In this document: piece by piece, positions 8,001 through 17,403 of the stretch
How positions within the stretch are numbered: position 1 is the stretch's first letter
How the letters are laid out: every line of letters starts with the position of its first letter
Source of the DNA: Candidatus Endomicrobiellum devescovinae
GTDB taxonomy: Bacteria > Elusimicrobiota > Endomicrobiia > Endomicrobiales > Endomicrobiaceae
NCBI GenBank assembly: GCA_031267795.1
Contig: JAIRYK010000022.1
Coordinates: 62,001 to 126,000 of the forward strand
Direction: 5' to 3'
Length of the DNA stretch: 64,000 nt
The notes under the pieces: generated by a model
The model's database searches: none
Seen by the model: the letters and a program-made list of their open reading frames with translations, nothing else
Told to the model about the DNA's origin: nothing
Translations under genes and position numbers: made by a program

Positions 8001-8640
8001 TTTTCATCTCCTTCATTTCTCTATTTCTTATGCTTCTTATACCCAAAAATATCAATACACAACCCATAATCGCATTTATTATATGTACAAAAATGCTAGG
8101 CAAAAATCTTCCTACAATACTGCCGACCAAACAAACAAAAATCATAAATATCGGAGTAGCAAGCAAAAATCCAAAAGCAAAAACACCGGATTTTTTTAAA
8201 TCCATATTTCGTTTGCTTATCTCAAGAGAAAAAATCCCAGTAATAAATAAAATTGTTATAGGATTTGCAATAGTCAACCCAAATAGCCACAAAAATAAAT
8301 CGCGTCCTTGGAATGAAGGTGAATCTACAACATGTCCTGCCGTTATAAATAAGACACCAAATGTAATCAGAACCGTTCCAACGACAACATCAAAAATTCT
8401 CTGATAAGACTTTAATTTCTTTATAATGGCAGATATTGAAAAAACAGCCAGACTTATATAAACAACGTCAGCAAGGGTTATTCCTATAATACCTATAATC
8501 AATTTGCTTAAAGGTAAAGATAGAGACAAACGAAAAACTAAGAGACAAATAGGACCTATTCCACCAATCTGCAGTAAAAGCCCAGTTTTTAATCCGTCAA
8601 CAAACAATTTTTCTGATTCTTTTGATGTCAACATCATCAT
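7960..8640 (-). CDS. LysE/RhtB-family exporter
   Basis: 226 residues with about six membrane segments and the LysE-superfamily N-terminal pattern GLLLQIGGIGPICLLVFRLS, where small residues replace the usual GPxxL region. Family members export amino acids or related metabolites; the substrate here is unknown. The ATG overlaps the pyrF stop (TAATG) and the C-terminus overlaps pyrE by 41 bp, so it is fixed in the pyrimidine operon. A role in exporting a nucleotide-pathway metabolite is possible but is speculation from position only. Confidence 0.75.
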   Translation of the reverse strand: MMMLTSKESEKLFVDGLKTGLLLQIGGIGPICLLVFRLSLSLPLSKLIIGIIGITLADVVYISLAVFSISAIIKKLKSYQRIFDVVVGTVLITFGVLFITAGHVVDSPSFQGRDLFLWLFGLTIANPITILFITGIFSLEISKRNMDLKKSGVFAFGFLLATPIFMIFVCLVGSIVGRFLPSIFVHIINAIMGCVLIFLGIRSIRNREMKEMKNATGRCKRTIQKK

Positions 8641-9281
8641 TATAGCAATGTTCTCTCATAAATATTCTTAGCAACTTCAATAGGGTTTTCCGCTTCTAAT
8701 ATAGGTCTTCCTATAACTATAAAATCAGCTCCTTCCTTTATTGCTGTTTCAGGAGTGGCAACTCTTTTTTGGTCATCGTTTGTTTTTGCCAGTCTTATGC
8801 CGGGAGTTACCACGTTAAATTCTTTTCCGCATTCTTTTTTGATTAAAGATATTTCCAGCGGCGAAGATATTACGCCATCTATGCCGCATGTCTTTGTAAG
8901 TTTTGCTCTTCTTAAGACTTCTTCAGGCATAGTAATCTGACTTGTTAAAACAGTTACAGCCCATATTTTAGGTCTATTCTCAACAGAAGCAGCAGCTTTG
9001 AGCATTTCTTCCCCGCCAATTGAATGGACTGTTAAACTAAAAACCCCTAACTCTCTTGCTGACTCTACAGAACGCTTTACTGTAGCGGGAATATCATGGA
9101 ATTTTAAATCCAAAAAAACTTCTTTACCGTTGTCTTTTATTATTTTTATTATTTCTTTTCCCGCCTTCAGAAATAAAATAGGACCAACTTTATAGACGTC
9201 TATGTATGGACTTGTTTCTTTTACAAGGTTCTCGGCTTTTTGAAGGTCATAAACGTCCAAAGCTAATATTGTCTTTTTCAT
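8640..9281 (-). CDS. pyrF: Orotidine 5'-phosphate decarboxylase
   Basis: Decarboxylates OMP to UMP, the final step of the pathway. 213 residues (type 1). The catalytic Asp-Lys-Asp array is in FLDLKFHDIP (Asp58, Lys60, Asp63) and the phosphate-binding end is VTPGIRL (about 165) and GRPI (about 196). The start has AGGGA five bases upstream. A ten-base gap separates it from pyrD. Confidence 0.97.
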   Translation of the reverse strand: MKKTILALDVYDLQKAENLVKETSPYIDVYKVGPILFLKAGKEIIKIIKDNGKEVFLDLKFHDIPATVKRSVESARELGVFSLTVHSIGGEEMLKAAASVENRPKIWAVTVLTSQITMPEEVLRRAKLTKTCGIDGVISSPLEISLIKKECGKEFNVVTPGIRLAKTNDDQKRVATPETAIKEGADFIVIGRPILEAENPIEVAKNIYERTLL

Positions 9282-9291
9282 CGCAATCCCT

Positions 9292-10215
9292 CTAACAAAT
9301 ATTTTTTACAGTATTAACAGCGCCTATTATCTCTTTTACAGATTTTACATTCTTTTCTTTTAATATTCTTTCAATTTCTTCAATAATTTTGATTAAATTT
9401 TTAGGAGACACCAAACTTGCGCTGCCAATGCTTACAACCGTTGCGCCCGCAAGCATAAATTCAACTGCATCTTCGCCTGTCGTTATTCCGCCGCAGCCTA
9501 AAATAGGTATCTTTACATTTTGATATGCGTCATAAACGCATCGCACTGACATTGGTTTAATGCAAGCTCCCGACATGCCACCTTTAACAGTAGAAAGTTT
9601 TGGTTTAAAAGTTTTTACGTCTATAGCCATAGCAGGATAAGTATTTGCCAAAGTTATACCGTCTGCTCCTGCATTTTGAACCGTCACAGCAAGTTCGGAA
9701 ATATCCGTAACCAGCGGCGACAATTTTGCAATAATGGGAACATTTGAAACTTTCTTTACGCTTTTGACAACGTCTTGCATTAAAGGTAAATCATGACATA
9801 CTATTTTCTTTTTTAAATTCGGGCAAGATAAGTTCAGTTCTATTGCAGACACACCTGAATACATGTTCAATATCTTTACAGTTTCAACATACTCGTTTAC
9901 TGAACCTCCAGCAACGCTTACTATAACAGGAGAGCCTATTTTCCTCAAATTATTAAGAGGCTCCCCAACAAAAGCTTTAACTCCCATATTTTGCAGACCT
10001 ATTGTATTCAACATTCCTGAAGTAACTTCGGCAATCCTTGGCTGCGCATTCCCGGAACGCGGTTCTAAAGTAATCGTTTTTGTTACAATCGCACCCAGCT
10101 TTTCCAAAGGTATTAAATCGGCAAGCTCATACCCATAGCCAAAAGTTCCCGATGCTGTAAACACAGGGTTCTTAAATTTAATCCCAGCAAATTTTATACT
10201 TAAATCAGGTTTCAT
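9292..10215 (-). CDS. pyrD: Dihydroorotate dehydrogenase, class 1B catalytic subunit
   Basis: Oxidises dihydroorotate to orotate with FMN; electrons pass through PyrK to NAD+. 307 residues. The catalytic Cys131 is in ELNLSCPNLKK, as in class 1 enzymes, and GCGGI and GASLV-type FMN phosphate motifs are seen in the C-terminal third. Class 1B is supported by pyrK in the same operon. The start overlaps the stop of the preceding nuclease gene (ATGA) and has no clear ribosome site of its own, so its translation probably depends on ribosomes finishing the nuclease gene. Confidence 0.96.
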   Translation of the reverse strand: MKPDLSIKFAGIKFKNPVFTASGTFGYGYELADLIPLEKLGAIVTKTITLEPRSGNAQPRIAEVTSGMLNTIGLQNMGVKAFVGEPLNNLRKIGSPVIVSVAGGSVNEYVETVKILNMYSGVSAIELNLSCPNLKKKIVCHDLPLMQDVVKSVKKVSNVPIIAKLSPLVTDISELAVTVQNAGADGITLANTYPAMAIDVKTFKPKLSTVKGGMSGACIKPMSVRCVYDAYQNVKIPILGCGGITTGEDAVEFMLAGATVVSIGSASLVSPKNLIKIIEEIERILKEKNVKSVKEIIGAVNTVKNIC

Positions 10216-10832
10216 TTTGAATTATCAAATATTCTCTTTACTAAAGATTTTCTTGCATAAAAAGCTCTTGTAATTGAGCCGTGTCCAATGCCTTTTGTTC
10301 TTGCTTGTATCCATTTTCCATCTTTGCCTGTTAAAGAAGCAAACCCACTATTTTTAAGCTTATTTCTTATAAAATCATAATCTTTTTTTATCTCGGCAAT
10401 TAAATTGCCATCATTTGTAAAGTCAAAACTTGTTACTTTCAACAATTCCGCATCTTCAGCGTTTTTGCCATTCCACTTGACTGCGCAAAAAACTATTGAC
10501 TTTAATTTTGACCAACAGTGGCTATCATAAAACTCCATCTCTAAAAGTTCTTTAGGGTTTATCATAGTTATTGCCATTGTCTCTTTTGGCACAAATTCGC
10601 CTTTGCGTTCGCAAAAACTTACTGACTTCAGCTCAAAATTCAATCCGTTTGGAGCTTTTGAGATATTAGTATTCAATCCTGCCAATTTTTCAAGAACTAA
10701 ACCTTTCCAGCCTTTATTTTGTTTGCCTGTTTCAAAAGTCGTAACCTTGTACTCCAGAGCCAAATCTCTTAAATTCTGCCCGACGTATTTACGCAAATTG
10801 ATTATTGCACTAGCTCTTGTGATTATCTTCAT
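10212..10832 (-). CDS. MutH/Sau3AI-family endonuclease (GATC type)
   Basis: 206 residues resembling MutH and Sau3AI: GWKGLVLEKLAG (residues 41-52) matches the MutH GW-G-LE segment, FELKS (66-70) is the ExK catalytic pair (Glu67, Lys69), and SHCWSKLKSIVFC (about 104-116) matches the MutH SHxRxKLKRVLW region. Family members cut at GATC. The metal-binding Asp expected about seven residues before Glu67 is not seen (Ala60, Asn62), so activity is uncertain. It overlaps the methyltransferase stop and the pyrD start by ATGA junctions. With the adjacent DpnA-like methyltransferase it forms a type II restriction-modification pair; a solitary methyl-directed nickase is the alternative. Confidence 0.8.
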   Translation of the reverse strand: MKIITRASAIINLRKYVGQNLRDLALEYKVTTFETGKQNKGWKGLVLEKLAGLNTNISKAPNGLNFELKSVSFCERKGEFVPKETMAITMINPKELLEMEFYDSHCWSKLKSIVFCAVKWNGKNAEDAELLKVTSFDFTNDGNLIAEIKKDYDFIRNKLKNSGFASLTGKDGKWIQARTKGIGHGSITRAFYARKSLVKRIFDNSK

Positions 10833-11716
10833 TTCTTTTTTTTATCCGCTCTATATTTTCCACTTTTTTCAAGAAGATATTGTTGTCCAAAACTTTTATG
10901 ATTCAAGCAATTTAAAGTCTTATCTTCATTATCTTCTGAAACTAAATCTTTATATCTTTTTACAGATAAATCTAAATATTTCTCTTCAGTATCAATCCCA
11001 ATAAATTTTCTACCATTTATAACAGCAGCTATTCCAGTTGTTGAACTGCCTGCGAAAGGATCAAGCACAGTATATCCTTCATTTGTGCTCGCCAAAACAA
11101 TTCTCTTCAACAAATCTAAAGGCTTTTGTGTCGGATGTTTGCCAAATAGTTTTTCAGAAGGTTTTGGAGTTCCAATTGACCACACGCTGCGCATCTGCGT
11201 TCCGTCTTTTTTTAAAGAATCTTCCTTCCATTTTCCATTTTTCATTAAATTATAGTTAAAAGTATGCTTGCCTTTCTTATCTTTACGCGCCCATATCAAA
11301 GTTTCATGGCTTGCTGTAAAAAAACGACAGCTTAAATTTGGGGCAGCATTTGGCTTGAACCAAATTATATCGTTTAAGAAATGGTATCCATTTATTTCAA
11401 GCGCTACTCCACACTGATAGATAGAATGATATGTTCCGCTCACCCAAATAGTTCCATTATCTTTTAGAACTCTTTTGCACTCTTTGAGCCACTCTATATG
11501 AAATTCTAAATTTTTAATAGAACCTTGCCCTATATCCCAATCGCCTTTTTTAACGCTTGCGCGTTTTCCTGAACGACATGTGAAAGAACCGTTTGACAAA
11601 AAATATGGAGGATCAGCAAATATCATATCTATAGAATTTTCGGAAAGTCCTTGCAATACTTTTATACAATCACCTTTGTACAAAACAAAATTATTGCTAT
11701 GAAAATATTCTGCCAT
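10829..11716 (-). CDS. Beta-class adenine methyltransferase, DpnA-like (GATC)
   Basis: 295 residues in beta-class motif order: DPPY at 35-38 (MIFADPPYFLSNG) comes before the target-domain segment NLSCRFFTASHETLIWARK (127-145), HPTQKP (194-199) and the SAM motif DPFAGSST (219-226). The wording around DPPY, the KGDWD segment and NLSCR closely follow M2.DpnII (DpnA), an N6-adenine methylase of GATC. The ATG directly follows the pyrK stop (TAAATG). It presumably protects host GATC sites from the nuclease encoded next. The last 30 residues are Lys-rich and look like a non-conserved tail. Confidence 0.9.
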   Translation of the reverse strand: MAEYFHSNNFVLYKGDCIKVLQGLSENSIDMIFADPPYFLSNGSFTCRSGKRASVKKGDWDIGQGSIKNLEFHIEWLKECKRVLKDNGTIWVSGTYHSIYQCGVALEINGYHFLNDIIWFKPNAAPNLSCRFFTASHETLIWARKDKKGKHTFNYNLMKNGKWKEDSLKKDGTQMRSVWSIGTPKPSEKLFGKHPTQKPLDLLKRIVLASTNEGYTVLDPFAGSSTTGIAAVINGRKFIGIDTEEKYLDLSVKRYKDLVSEDNEDKTLNCLNHKSFGQQYLLEKSGKYRADKKKK

Positions 11717-12472
11717 TTATAATTCCACTTGCTCTATTTTAAATACAGGACCGTCTTTGCATGTCATCTTTATTTTGCCATCCACTTTTACAGCACAGCC
11801 TTGGCAATTACCTAATCCGCACGCCATTTTTTCCTCCAATGATGCAAAACCTTTTACATTCTTAAGCTTGGCAATCTCCATAACCTTTTTCAACATTGGA
11901 GCGGGACCACAAGCAAATATTATGTCGTCAGATTTTAAATTCTTCTCTAATACGTCCGTTATATAACCTCTATACCCTTTTGAACCATCTTCCGTTGAGA
12001 CTTCTACTTTCCAACCTAATTTCTTAAATTTATCAAGACACAACAAATCCTTTGATGAGCGAGCACCATAGTACAATATTCCTTTCTTGTCTAATTTCAT
12101 GGCAAGAAAATGTACCGATGCTATCCCGGTACCGCCAGCAACAATGACATGATTAAAAGCCTTGTAAGTTTCTAAATCATAACCTTTGCCTAATGGTCCT
12201 AAAAGACGTATTTCACCTGAGGAAATACCAGAAAGAATCATTGTGCCTTTGCCTACAACTTTATACAAAAAACTTAACGTATCTTTTTTTATAGAATGCA
12301 CGCTTATTGGTCTGCGTAAAAAAACACCGGGAACTTCTATCATAAAAAATTGACCCGGAGAGCAATGTTTTAAAACATTGCCTGTTTTAACTTCTAATTC
12401 AAAATAACCTCTACAAACTTCTTTATTTGAAATTATCTCGTAATTTTTATCAAATCTTTTAGCTGTACACAC
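11717..12472 (-). CDS. pyrK: Dihydroorotate dehydrogenase electron-transfer subunit
   Basis: An FAD and [2Fe-2S] protein of 251 residues that carries electrons from PyrD to NAD+. The cluster ligands are Cys218, Cys223, Cys226 and Cys238 in CGLGNCQGC...TC. The flavin-binding RRPIS (about 54) and nucleotide motif GGTGIA (113-118) are present. The start is GTG at 12472 with AGGA upstream. In most genomes pyrD follows directly; here the restriction-modification pair is interposed. Confidence 0.95.
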   Translation of the reverse strand: MCTAKRFDKNYEIISNKEVCRGYFELEVKTGNVLKHCSPGQFFMIEVPGVFLRRPISVHSIKKDTLSFLYKVVGKGTMILSGISSGEIRLLGPLGKGYDLETYKAFNHVIVAGGTGIASVHFLAMKLDKKGILYYGARSSKDLLCLDKFKKLGWKVEVSTEDGSKGYRGYITDVLEKNLKSDDIIFACGPAPMLKKVMEIAKLKNVKGFASLEEKMACGLGNCQGCAVKVDGKIKMTCKDGPVFKIEQVEL

Positions 12473-12487
12473 TCTTAATCCTCGTTA

Positions 12488-13759
12488 TTATTTCTGCCAG
12501 ACTATGTTACCGCCTACTATAGTCATAACAGCACCACCTTTAAACTTTCTTCCTATAAAAGGTGAATTTTTGCTTTTTGAAAATATGCTTTCTTTAGTAA
12601 AATCATAGTGATATTTAGTATCTATTATTGTTATATCGGCAATACTACCTTCTTTGAGAGAACCCCTGCCTGTAAGATTAAATATTTTTGCAGGATTTAA
12701 AGTCATCTTGGCAACAGCTTCAGAAAGACTTAAAACTCCATTATTCACAAGCTCATTTAAAACCAAACTTAACATAGTTTCAAACCCTATAATGCCAAAA
12801 GGAGCTAAATCAAATTCTCTGTTTTTTTCTTCCTGCGTATGCGGAGCATGATCAGTAGCTATACAGTCTATCGTGCCATCTGCTAGCCCTTTTTTGATAG
12901 CTTCTACATCTCTTTTTTCTCTTAAAGGAGGATTCATTTTAGTATTGGCATCATATACTTTAACAATATCGTCAGTAAGCGTAAAATAATGAGGACAAGT
13001 TTCAGCAGTAACTTTTATACCTTTCTTTTTAGCTTGTCTTACTAAATCAACAGAACCTTCAGTTGAAACATGGGCTATATGCAGATAACCACCCGTAAGC
13101 TCAGCAAGCATTATATCGCGACTTATCATGATTTCTTCAGCCTGCCTTGGTATCCCTCTAAATCCCAATATCATTGAATTTTTGCCTTCATTCATTGATC
13201 CATTTTTGCTAAGCTCCTTATCTTCGCTATGGGAAATAACAGGAAGTTTAAACATCTTGGTATATTCTAAAGTTCTGCGCATTATCTGAGAGCTTCTTAT
13301 AGGAAGACCATCGTCGCTTACAGCAACAATGCCAGCTTTCTTTAAAACTCCAATTTCTGAAAGCTCAACTCCTAAAGAACCTTTTGTTGCGCACCCTATG
13401 GGAAAAACGTTTACAATTCCTTCTTTCTGAGCTTTGAAGATAATAAATTCAACAGTCGGAGCATTGTCTATCGGAGGTTTAGTATTAGGCATGCATAAAA
13501 CAGTAGTAATTCCACCTTTTGCAGCTGACCGCGTGCCTGTATAAATTGTCTCTTTATCCTCTTGCCCCGGTTCTCTCAAGTGAGCATGGACGTCTATTAG
13601 ACCCGGCACTGCAATTTTACCACTTCCGTCAATAATTTCACTCTTGCCGTCTTCAGAGAACTTTGAAACTATTTTACCGTTTTCAATTAAAATATCACTG
13701 ACAACATCTTTATTCTGCGACGGATCAACAATTCTTATATTTTTAATTTGATGACGCAT
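12488..13759 (-). CDS. pyrC: Dihydroorotase (class I)
   Basis: Cyclises carbamoyl-aspartate to dihydroorotate at a zinc centre. 423 residues, class I. Metal ligands His58 and His60 lie in [10 protein letters not shown]; other ligands are in HSED (about 177), HIAHVS (about 228) and ATDHAPH (about 302). It starts 17 bases inside the end of pyrB with AGAGG in the pyrB coding sequence, giving translational coupling. In class I enzymes this subunit often complexes with PyrB. Confidence 0.96.
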   Translation of the reverse strand: MRHQIKNIRIVDPSQNKDVVSDILIENGKIVSKFSEDGKSEIIDGSGKIAVPGLIDVHAHLREPGQEDKETIYTGTRSAAKGGITTVLCMPNTKPPIDNAPTVEFIIFKAQKEGIVNVFPIGCATKGSLGVELSEIGVLKKAGIVAVSDDGLPIRSSQIMRRTLEYTKMFKLPVISHSEDKELSKNGSMNEGKNSMILGFRGIPRQAEEIMISRDIMLAELTGGYLHIAHVSTEGSVDLVRQAKKKGIKVTAETCPHYFTLTDDIVKVYDANTKMNPPLREKRDVEAIKKGLADGTIDCIATDHAPHTQEEKNREFDLAPFGIIGFETMLSLVLNELVNNGVLSLSEAVAKMTLNPAKIFNLTGRGSLKEGSIADITIIDTKYHYDFTKESIFSKSKNSPFIGRKFKGGAVMTIVGGNIVWQK

Positions 13760-14678
13760 TTTTCCTCTTTTTTAAAAGATATAAAACTGCCATTCTGACG
13801 GCTATGCCATTTGTTACTTGCTCGTTGATTACCGCATTTGGACTGTCAGCTACTTCGGAAGAAATTTCTATACCTCTATTCATAGGTCCAGGGTGCATAA
13901 TTAAAACTTCTGGTTTTGCTTTGCTAAGCCTTTCTTTTGTTAGTTGGTATAATTCTACATACTCGTGAACTGACGGGAACAAATTTTCTTGCTGGCGTTC
14001 AAGCTGTATTCTTAAGATGTTTACTACATCGGCTTTTTTTACTGCCTCGTCTAAATCGTAATATATTTTTACACCCAAATCTTTTATATTTTCAGGGATT
14101 AAAGTTGGCGGTCCCGACACTGCAACTTCAGCACCCATTTTAGTTAATGCCCAAATATTAGATTTTGCAACTCTTGAATGAACAATATCGCCGACAAGGA
14201 GCACTTTTAAGCCTTCAATTTTTTTCTTTTTATCATATATCGTATATAAATCAAGAAGCCCTTGAGTTGGGTGCTCGTGAAAACCATCACCTGCATTTAT
14301 TACTGAAGCGTTAAGATTTCTTGCCAGAATATTCGAGGCTCCAGCCAGCGAATGCCTGATAATTATATAATCAGCTTTCATAGCTTCAAGCGTTTTGCCT
14401 GTATCTATTAGACTTTCGCCTTTAACTACGCTTGAAGTACTAACCGCAATATTTACGACATCTGCTGAAAGCCTTTTTGCAGCAATTTCAAAAGAATTTC
14501 TTGTGCGAGTTGAAGGTTCGTAAAAAAGCGTTACTACTGTCTTGCCAATCAAAGTTGGAGCTTTTTTAACAGATCTAGTGAAAAGACTTTTAAAGGGTTT
14601 TACTGCGTTTAAAATTGTCTGTAAGTCTTTTTTATCCAGATGCTCAAGACCAAGCAAGTCTTTGCAGTTAAGGGACAT
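13743..14678 (-). CDS. pyrB: Aspartate carbamoyltransferase catalytic subunit
   Basis: Condenses carbamoyl phosphate and aspartate. 311 residues. The carbamoyl-phosphate loop [13 protein letters not shown] (52-64) and HPTQGLLD (about 139), HPGPMNRG (about 262) are intact. AAGGAG precedes the ATG. No regulatory PyrI gene is adjacent. The gene upstream is the pyrR remnant, which would normally attenuate this transcript. Confidence 0.97.
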   Translation of the reverse strand: MSLNCKDLLGLEHLDKKDLQTILNAVKPFKSLFTRSVKKAPTLIGKTVVTLFYEPSTRTRNSFEIAAKRLSADVVNIAVSTSSVVKGESLIDTGKTLEAMKADYIIIRHSLAGASNILARNLNASVINAGDGFHEHPTQGLLDLYTIYDKKKKIEGLKVLLVGDIVHSRVAKSNIWALTKMGAEVAVSGPPTLIPENIKDLGVKIYYDLDEAVKKADVVNILRIQLERQQENLFPSVHEYVELYQLTKERLSKAKPEVLIMHPGPMNRGIEISSEVADSPNAVINEQVTNGIAVRMAVLYLLKKRKNASSN

Positions 14679-14730
14679 CTTTGCTCCTTATGTTTATATC
14701 GTTTCTCTTTAAGATCGCATTTGGCAACCG

Positions 14731-15260
14731 CTAACTTACAAGGACTTTATCTTCGCCGTTTATTTCCTTACAATCAACTTTTATGAATTTTTTTGTTTCG
14801 TATTTAACTCCAACGTATTTAGCCTCTATAGGTAGTTCCCTAAAACCTCTATCAACTCAAACCGCAAGCTGAATAGATTTTGGTCTGCCAAAATCTGTAA
14901 GAACATCTAAAGCGGCTCTTACCGTTCTCCCGTAAAAAGGACATCGTCAACCAAAATTATATTTTTTCTGTTTAAATCAAATGGTATAACCGTATCTTTT
15001 ATTATAGGCATGTCAGATTCAAAGTCATCAAGATCATCTCTGTGAAGGGTAATATCTAAAGTTCCAAACAGAATTTCAGACTCTTTTACACTGGAAAGCT
15101 TTGCAATTTCAGAAATGATCCTCTTTGCAAGAAACACTCCTTTGCTTTGTATGCCAACAACAGCAAAATCGCTTATATTGCGATTGTCAGCAAAAATTTC
15201 TGTAGAAATTGTCCTTAGCGCATCTTGAAAGGCATTAGAATCTAATATAATTTCTGCCAT
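14731..15260 (-). pseudogene. pyrR: Broken pyrR (pyr attenuator / uracil phosphoribosyltransferase)
   Basis: The open frame 14919-15260 gives the first 113 residues of PyrR, ending just after the PRPP motif LVDDVLFTGE. Reading on in the next frame restores the family sequence: RTVRAALDVLTDFGRPKSIQ and later DRGFRELPIEAKYVGV, to a TAG at 14731. One base is missing near 14926-14931 (the frame should read TGRTVR), and a TGA at 14857-14859 interrupts LAV-VDRG. Two independent lesions make sequence error unlikely. The ATG lies one base after the purE stop. Loss would remove UMP-dependent attenuation of the pyr genes. Confidence 0.92.
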
Positions 15261-15261
15261 T

Positions 15262-15795
15262 TTATTTTTTCAAACCTGTTATATATTTTTTAAAACCGTC
15301 TTTTTGAAGTTTAAGATCTTCTTTTACTACAAGCTCAGCAAGTTTTATTTTGTAAGATTTTAATTTTGCTTTCAAGTCGTCGTTAGCTACTGCAATTATT
15401 TGAACTGCTAAAATCGCTGCATTTATAGCTCCCGCTTTTCCTACTGCAACAGTAGCCACAGGTACACCTTTAGGCATTTGCGATATGGACAGCAAAGCAT
15501 CAAAGCCTGCCAAATGCTTGCACTCCACAGGAACGCCTATTACCGGGAGAATAGTTTCTGAAGCGATAACTCCCGGAAGAGCTGCAGACATACCAGCTAC
15601 TGCTATAAAAACTTTTGCGCCGGAACTTTCGGCTCCATTTATGCACTGCTTTAAATGTTCAGCCGTTCTGTGAGCAGAAGCTATGTTCACGCTATAAAAA
15701 AGTTTAAACTCATCTAAAACTTTGATTGTTTCATCAACTAAAGCCAAATCAGATCCTGACCCTGCGATAATTGCCACATCAGTTCTGTTTTCCAT
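15262..15795 (-). CDS. purE: PurE (N5-CAIR mutase or AIR carboxylase)
   Basis: Makes CAIR in purine synthesis. 177 residues. The phosphate loop GSGSDLALVDE (13-23), SAHRTAEH (about 40) and the QMPKGVPVATVAVG segment are conserved. The usual AAHLPG stretch reads SAALPG, so the class (PurK-dependent mutase or direct AIR carboxylase) is not clear; no purK is in the window. It starts 17 bases within purD. Confidence 0.92.
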   Translation of the reverse strand: MENRTDVAIIAGSGSDLALVDETIKVLDEFKLFYSVNIASAHRTAEHLKQCINGAESSGAKVFIAVAGMSAALPGVIASETILPVIGVPVECKHLAGFDALLSISQMPKGVPVATVAVGKAGAINAAILAVQIIAVANDDLKAKLKSYKIKLAELVVKEDLKLQKDGFKKYITGLKK

Positions 15796-17062
15796 TTAAA
15801 GCCCTCCCTGCAATATCTTTCCTGTAATGTATCCCTTCAAACTTTATCATAGAAACATTTAAATAAACTTTGTCTATAGCGCTTTTTATATCAGAAGCGA
15901 CTGAAACAATGTTCAACACTCTTCCACCCGAAGTAACAATCTTTCCGTTTTCTAATTTCGTTCCTGCATGGAACACCATACTATCTTTGTCTCTTATATT
16001 CTCAAGACCTTTTATTTCAAAACCTTTCTTGAAGCTCCTTGGGTATCCTCCTGAAGCCAAAACTACACAAACTGAAAATATTTTTTTCCAATTTATTTTT
16101 AAGTTTGCAAGATTTTTGTCTAAAATTGCTTCGCAAATATCAACGAAATCTGTATCAAGCAGCGGAAGAACAGCCTGAGTTTCAGGATCTCCAAAACGAC
16201 AATTAAACTCTAAAACATAAGGACTAGATCCGTTCATAATGATCCCTACGTACAAAACACCCTTATAGTCAAGTTTCTCTGCTTTAATTCCATCAATAAC
16301 TTTACGGATTATAGTATCTTCAACTTTCTTATTTAATTCTTCTGTAGCTAATGGTGCTGGAGCATAAGCACCCATACCGCCAGTATTTGGACCTTTATCG
16401 TTATCGTTTACTCTTTTGTGATCTTGAGAGGCAGGCATCGCAGAGTAAGCTTCACCATCAGTAAATACTAAATATGAAAGTTCCGGTCCGTCTACATATT
16501 CTTCTATAATTATATTAGTTCCTGCTTCTCCTAAAACTTTTTCCTCCATCATTTGTTTAACGGCACTTGTGGCATCTTCTCTACCGCTACAAATATAAAC
16601 ACCTTTGCCTGCGGCAAGACCATCAGCTTTAACTACAACTTTCTTATTTGCTTCCCAATTTGCAAGGAATTTTAATGCATTGTCAGCATTTGAAAAACTA
16701 TTATATTGCGCCGTAGGAATTCCGTATTTATACATAAACTCTTTTGAGTATATCTTGCTTGATTCCAATCTCGCAGCGGCTTTAGAAGGACTTACTATTC
16801 TTAAACCTCTTTCTTTAAAGTAATCTACTATACCCAACGACAAAGGAACTTCTGGACCTACAAAAGTAAAATCTATATCGTTTGCCTTAACAAAATCAGC
16901 GAGTTTGTTAAAATCATCAGCACTAATGTCTGCATTTTCAGCAACTTGAGATATTCCACCATTTCCAGGCACGCAATATACTTTTTCAATCTTAGAACTT
17001 TCTGCAAATTTCCAACATATAGCATGCTCTCTACCTCCAGACCCAACAACCAACACTTTCAT
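15779..17062 (-). CDS. purD: Phosphoribosylamine-glycine ligase (GAR synthetase)
   Basis: ATP-grasp enzyme joining glycine to phosphoribosylamine. 427 residues, full length. N-terminal VVGSGGREHAICWK (5-18), the grasp region KADGLAAGKGVYI (about 146-158), and GVLYVGIIMNGSSPYVLEFNCRFGDPETQ-type C-terminal motif (read in parts around 285-310) are intact. It overlaps purE by 17 bp. Confidence 0.96.
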   Translation of the reverse strand: MKVLVVGSGGREHAICWKFAESSKIEKVYCVPGNGGISQVAENADISADDFNKLADFVKANDIDFTFVGPEVPLSLGIVDYFKERGLRIVSPSKAAARLESSKIYSKEFMYKYGIPTAQYNSFSNADNALKFLANWEANKKVVVKADGLAAGKGVYICSGREDATSAVKQMMEEKVLGEAGTNIIIEEYVDGPELSYLVFTDGEAYSAMPASQDHKRVNDNDKGPNTGGMGAYAPAPLATEELNKKVEDTIIRKVIDGIKAEKLDYKGVLYVGIIMNGSSPYVLEFNCRFGDPETQAVLPLLDTDFVDICEAILDKNLANLKINWKKIFSVCVVLASGGYPRSFKKGFEIKGLENIRDKDSMVFHAGTKLENGKIVTSGGRVLNIVSVASDIKSAIDKVYLNVSMIKFEGIHYRKDIAGRALNGKQN

Positions 17063-17091
17063 TCAATCTCCCATCTATATAAAAATTTGAT

Positions 17092-17403
17092 TTAGAAAAT
17101 ATATTTTTCAAAAAACTTAACTATTAAAATAAAAGAAGCTAAGGCAAGAATAAATGTAATTAGTATTGACTTCCAATATTGATTAACAACTTTGCTTGTT
17201 TTGCTTGAAGATAATGAGTTTTCTATAACCTCAAGAGCGAATTGACTGCGTATTTCTTTACTTAAATCGGCATATTCTGAAAAATATCCGCATGAACAAT
17301 TTTCAGTTACCCATTTTCTTTTTACCATACAGAAAATTCTGCCGTTTCCTTGTTCGTCAAGACTATTGTCTCCTTGGTAAAGACAGTTTACGCAATAACC
17401 CAT
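17092..17403 (-). CDS. Small Cys-rich membrane-anchored protein, unknown
   Basis: 103 residues, family not recognised. The N-terminal half has five cysteines (Cys4, Cys7, Cys25, Cys36, Cys38) in a CxxC...CxC arrangement suggestive of a zinc ribbon; the last 25 residues form one membrane segment (ILITFILALASFILIVKFF). The topology suggests a cytosolic metal-binding head with a C-terminal anchor. GGCGGG lies seven bases before the ATG. It sits between the LTA-synthase-like gene and purD on the same strand, 29 bases upstream of purD. Confidence 0.7.
   Translation of the reverse strand: MGYCVNCLYQGDNSLDEQGNGRIFCMVKRKWVTENCSCGYFSEYADLSKEIRSQFALEVIENSLSSSKTSKVVNQYWKSILITFILALASFILIVKFFEKYIF

Noticed and set aside
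10829-11716. Methyltransferase as a cytosine-N4 enzyme
   Set aside because: The catalytic motif is DPPY and the segments around it follow DpnA-type adenine methylases; N4-cytosine enzymes usually have SPPY.
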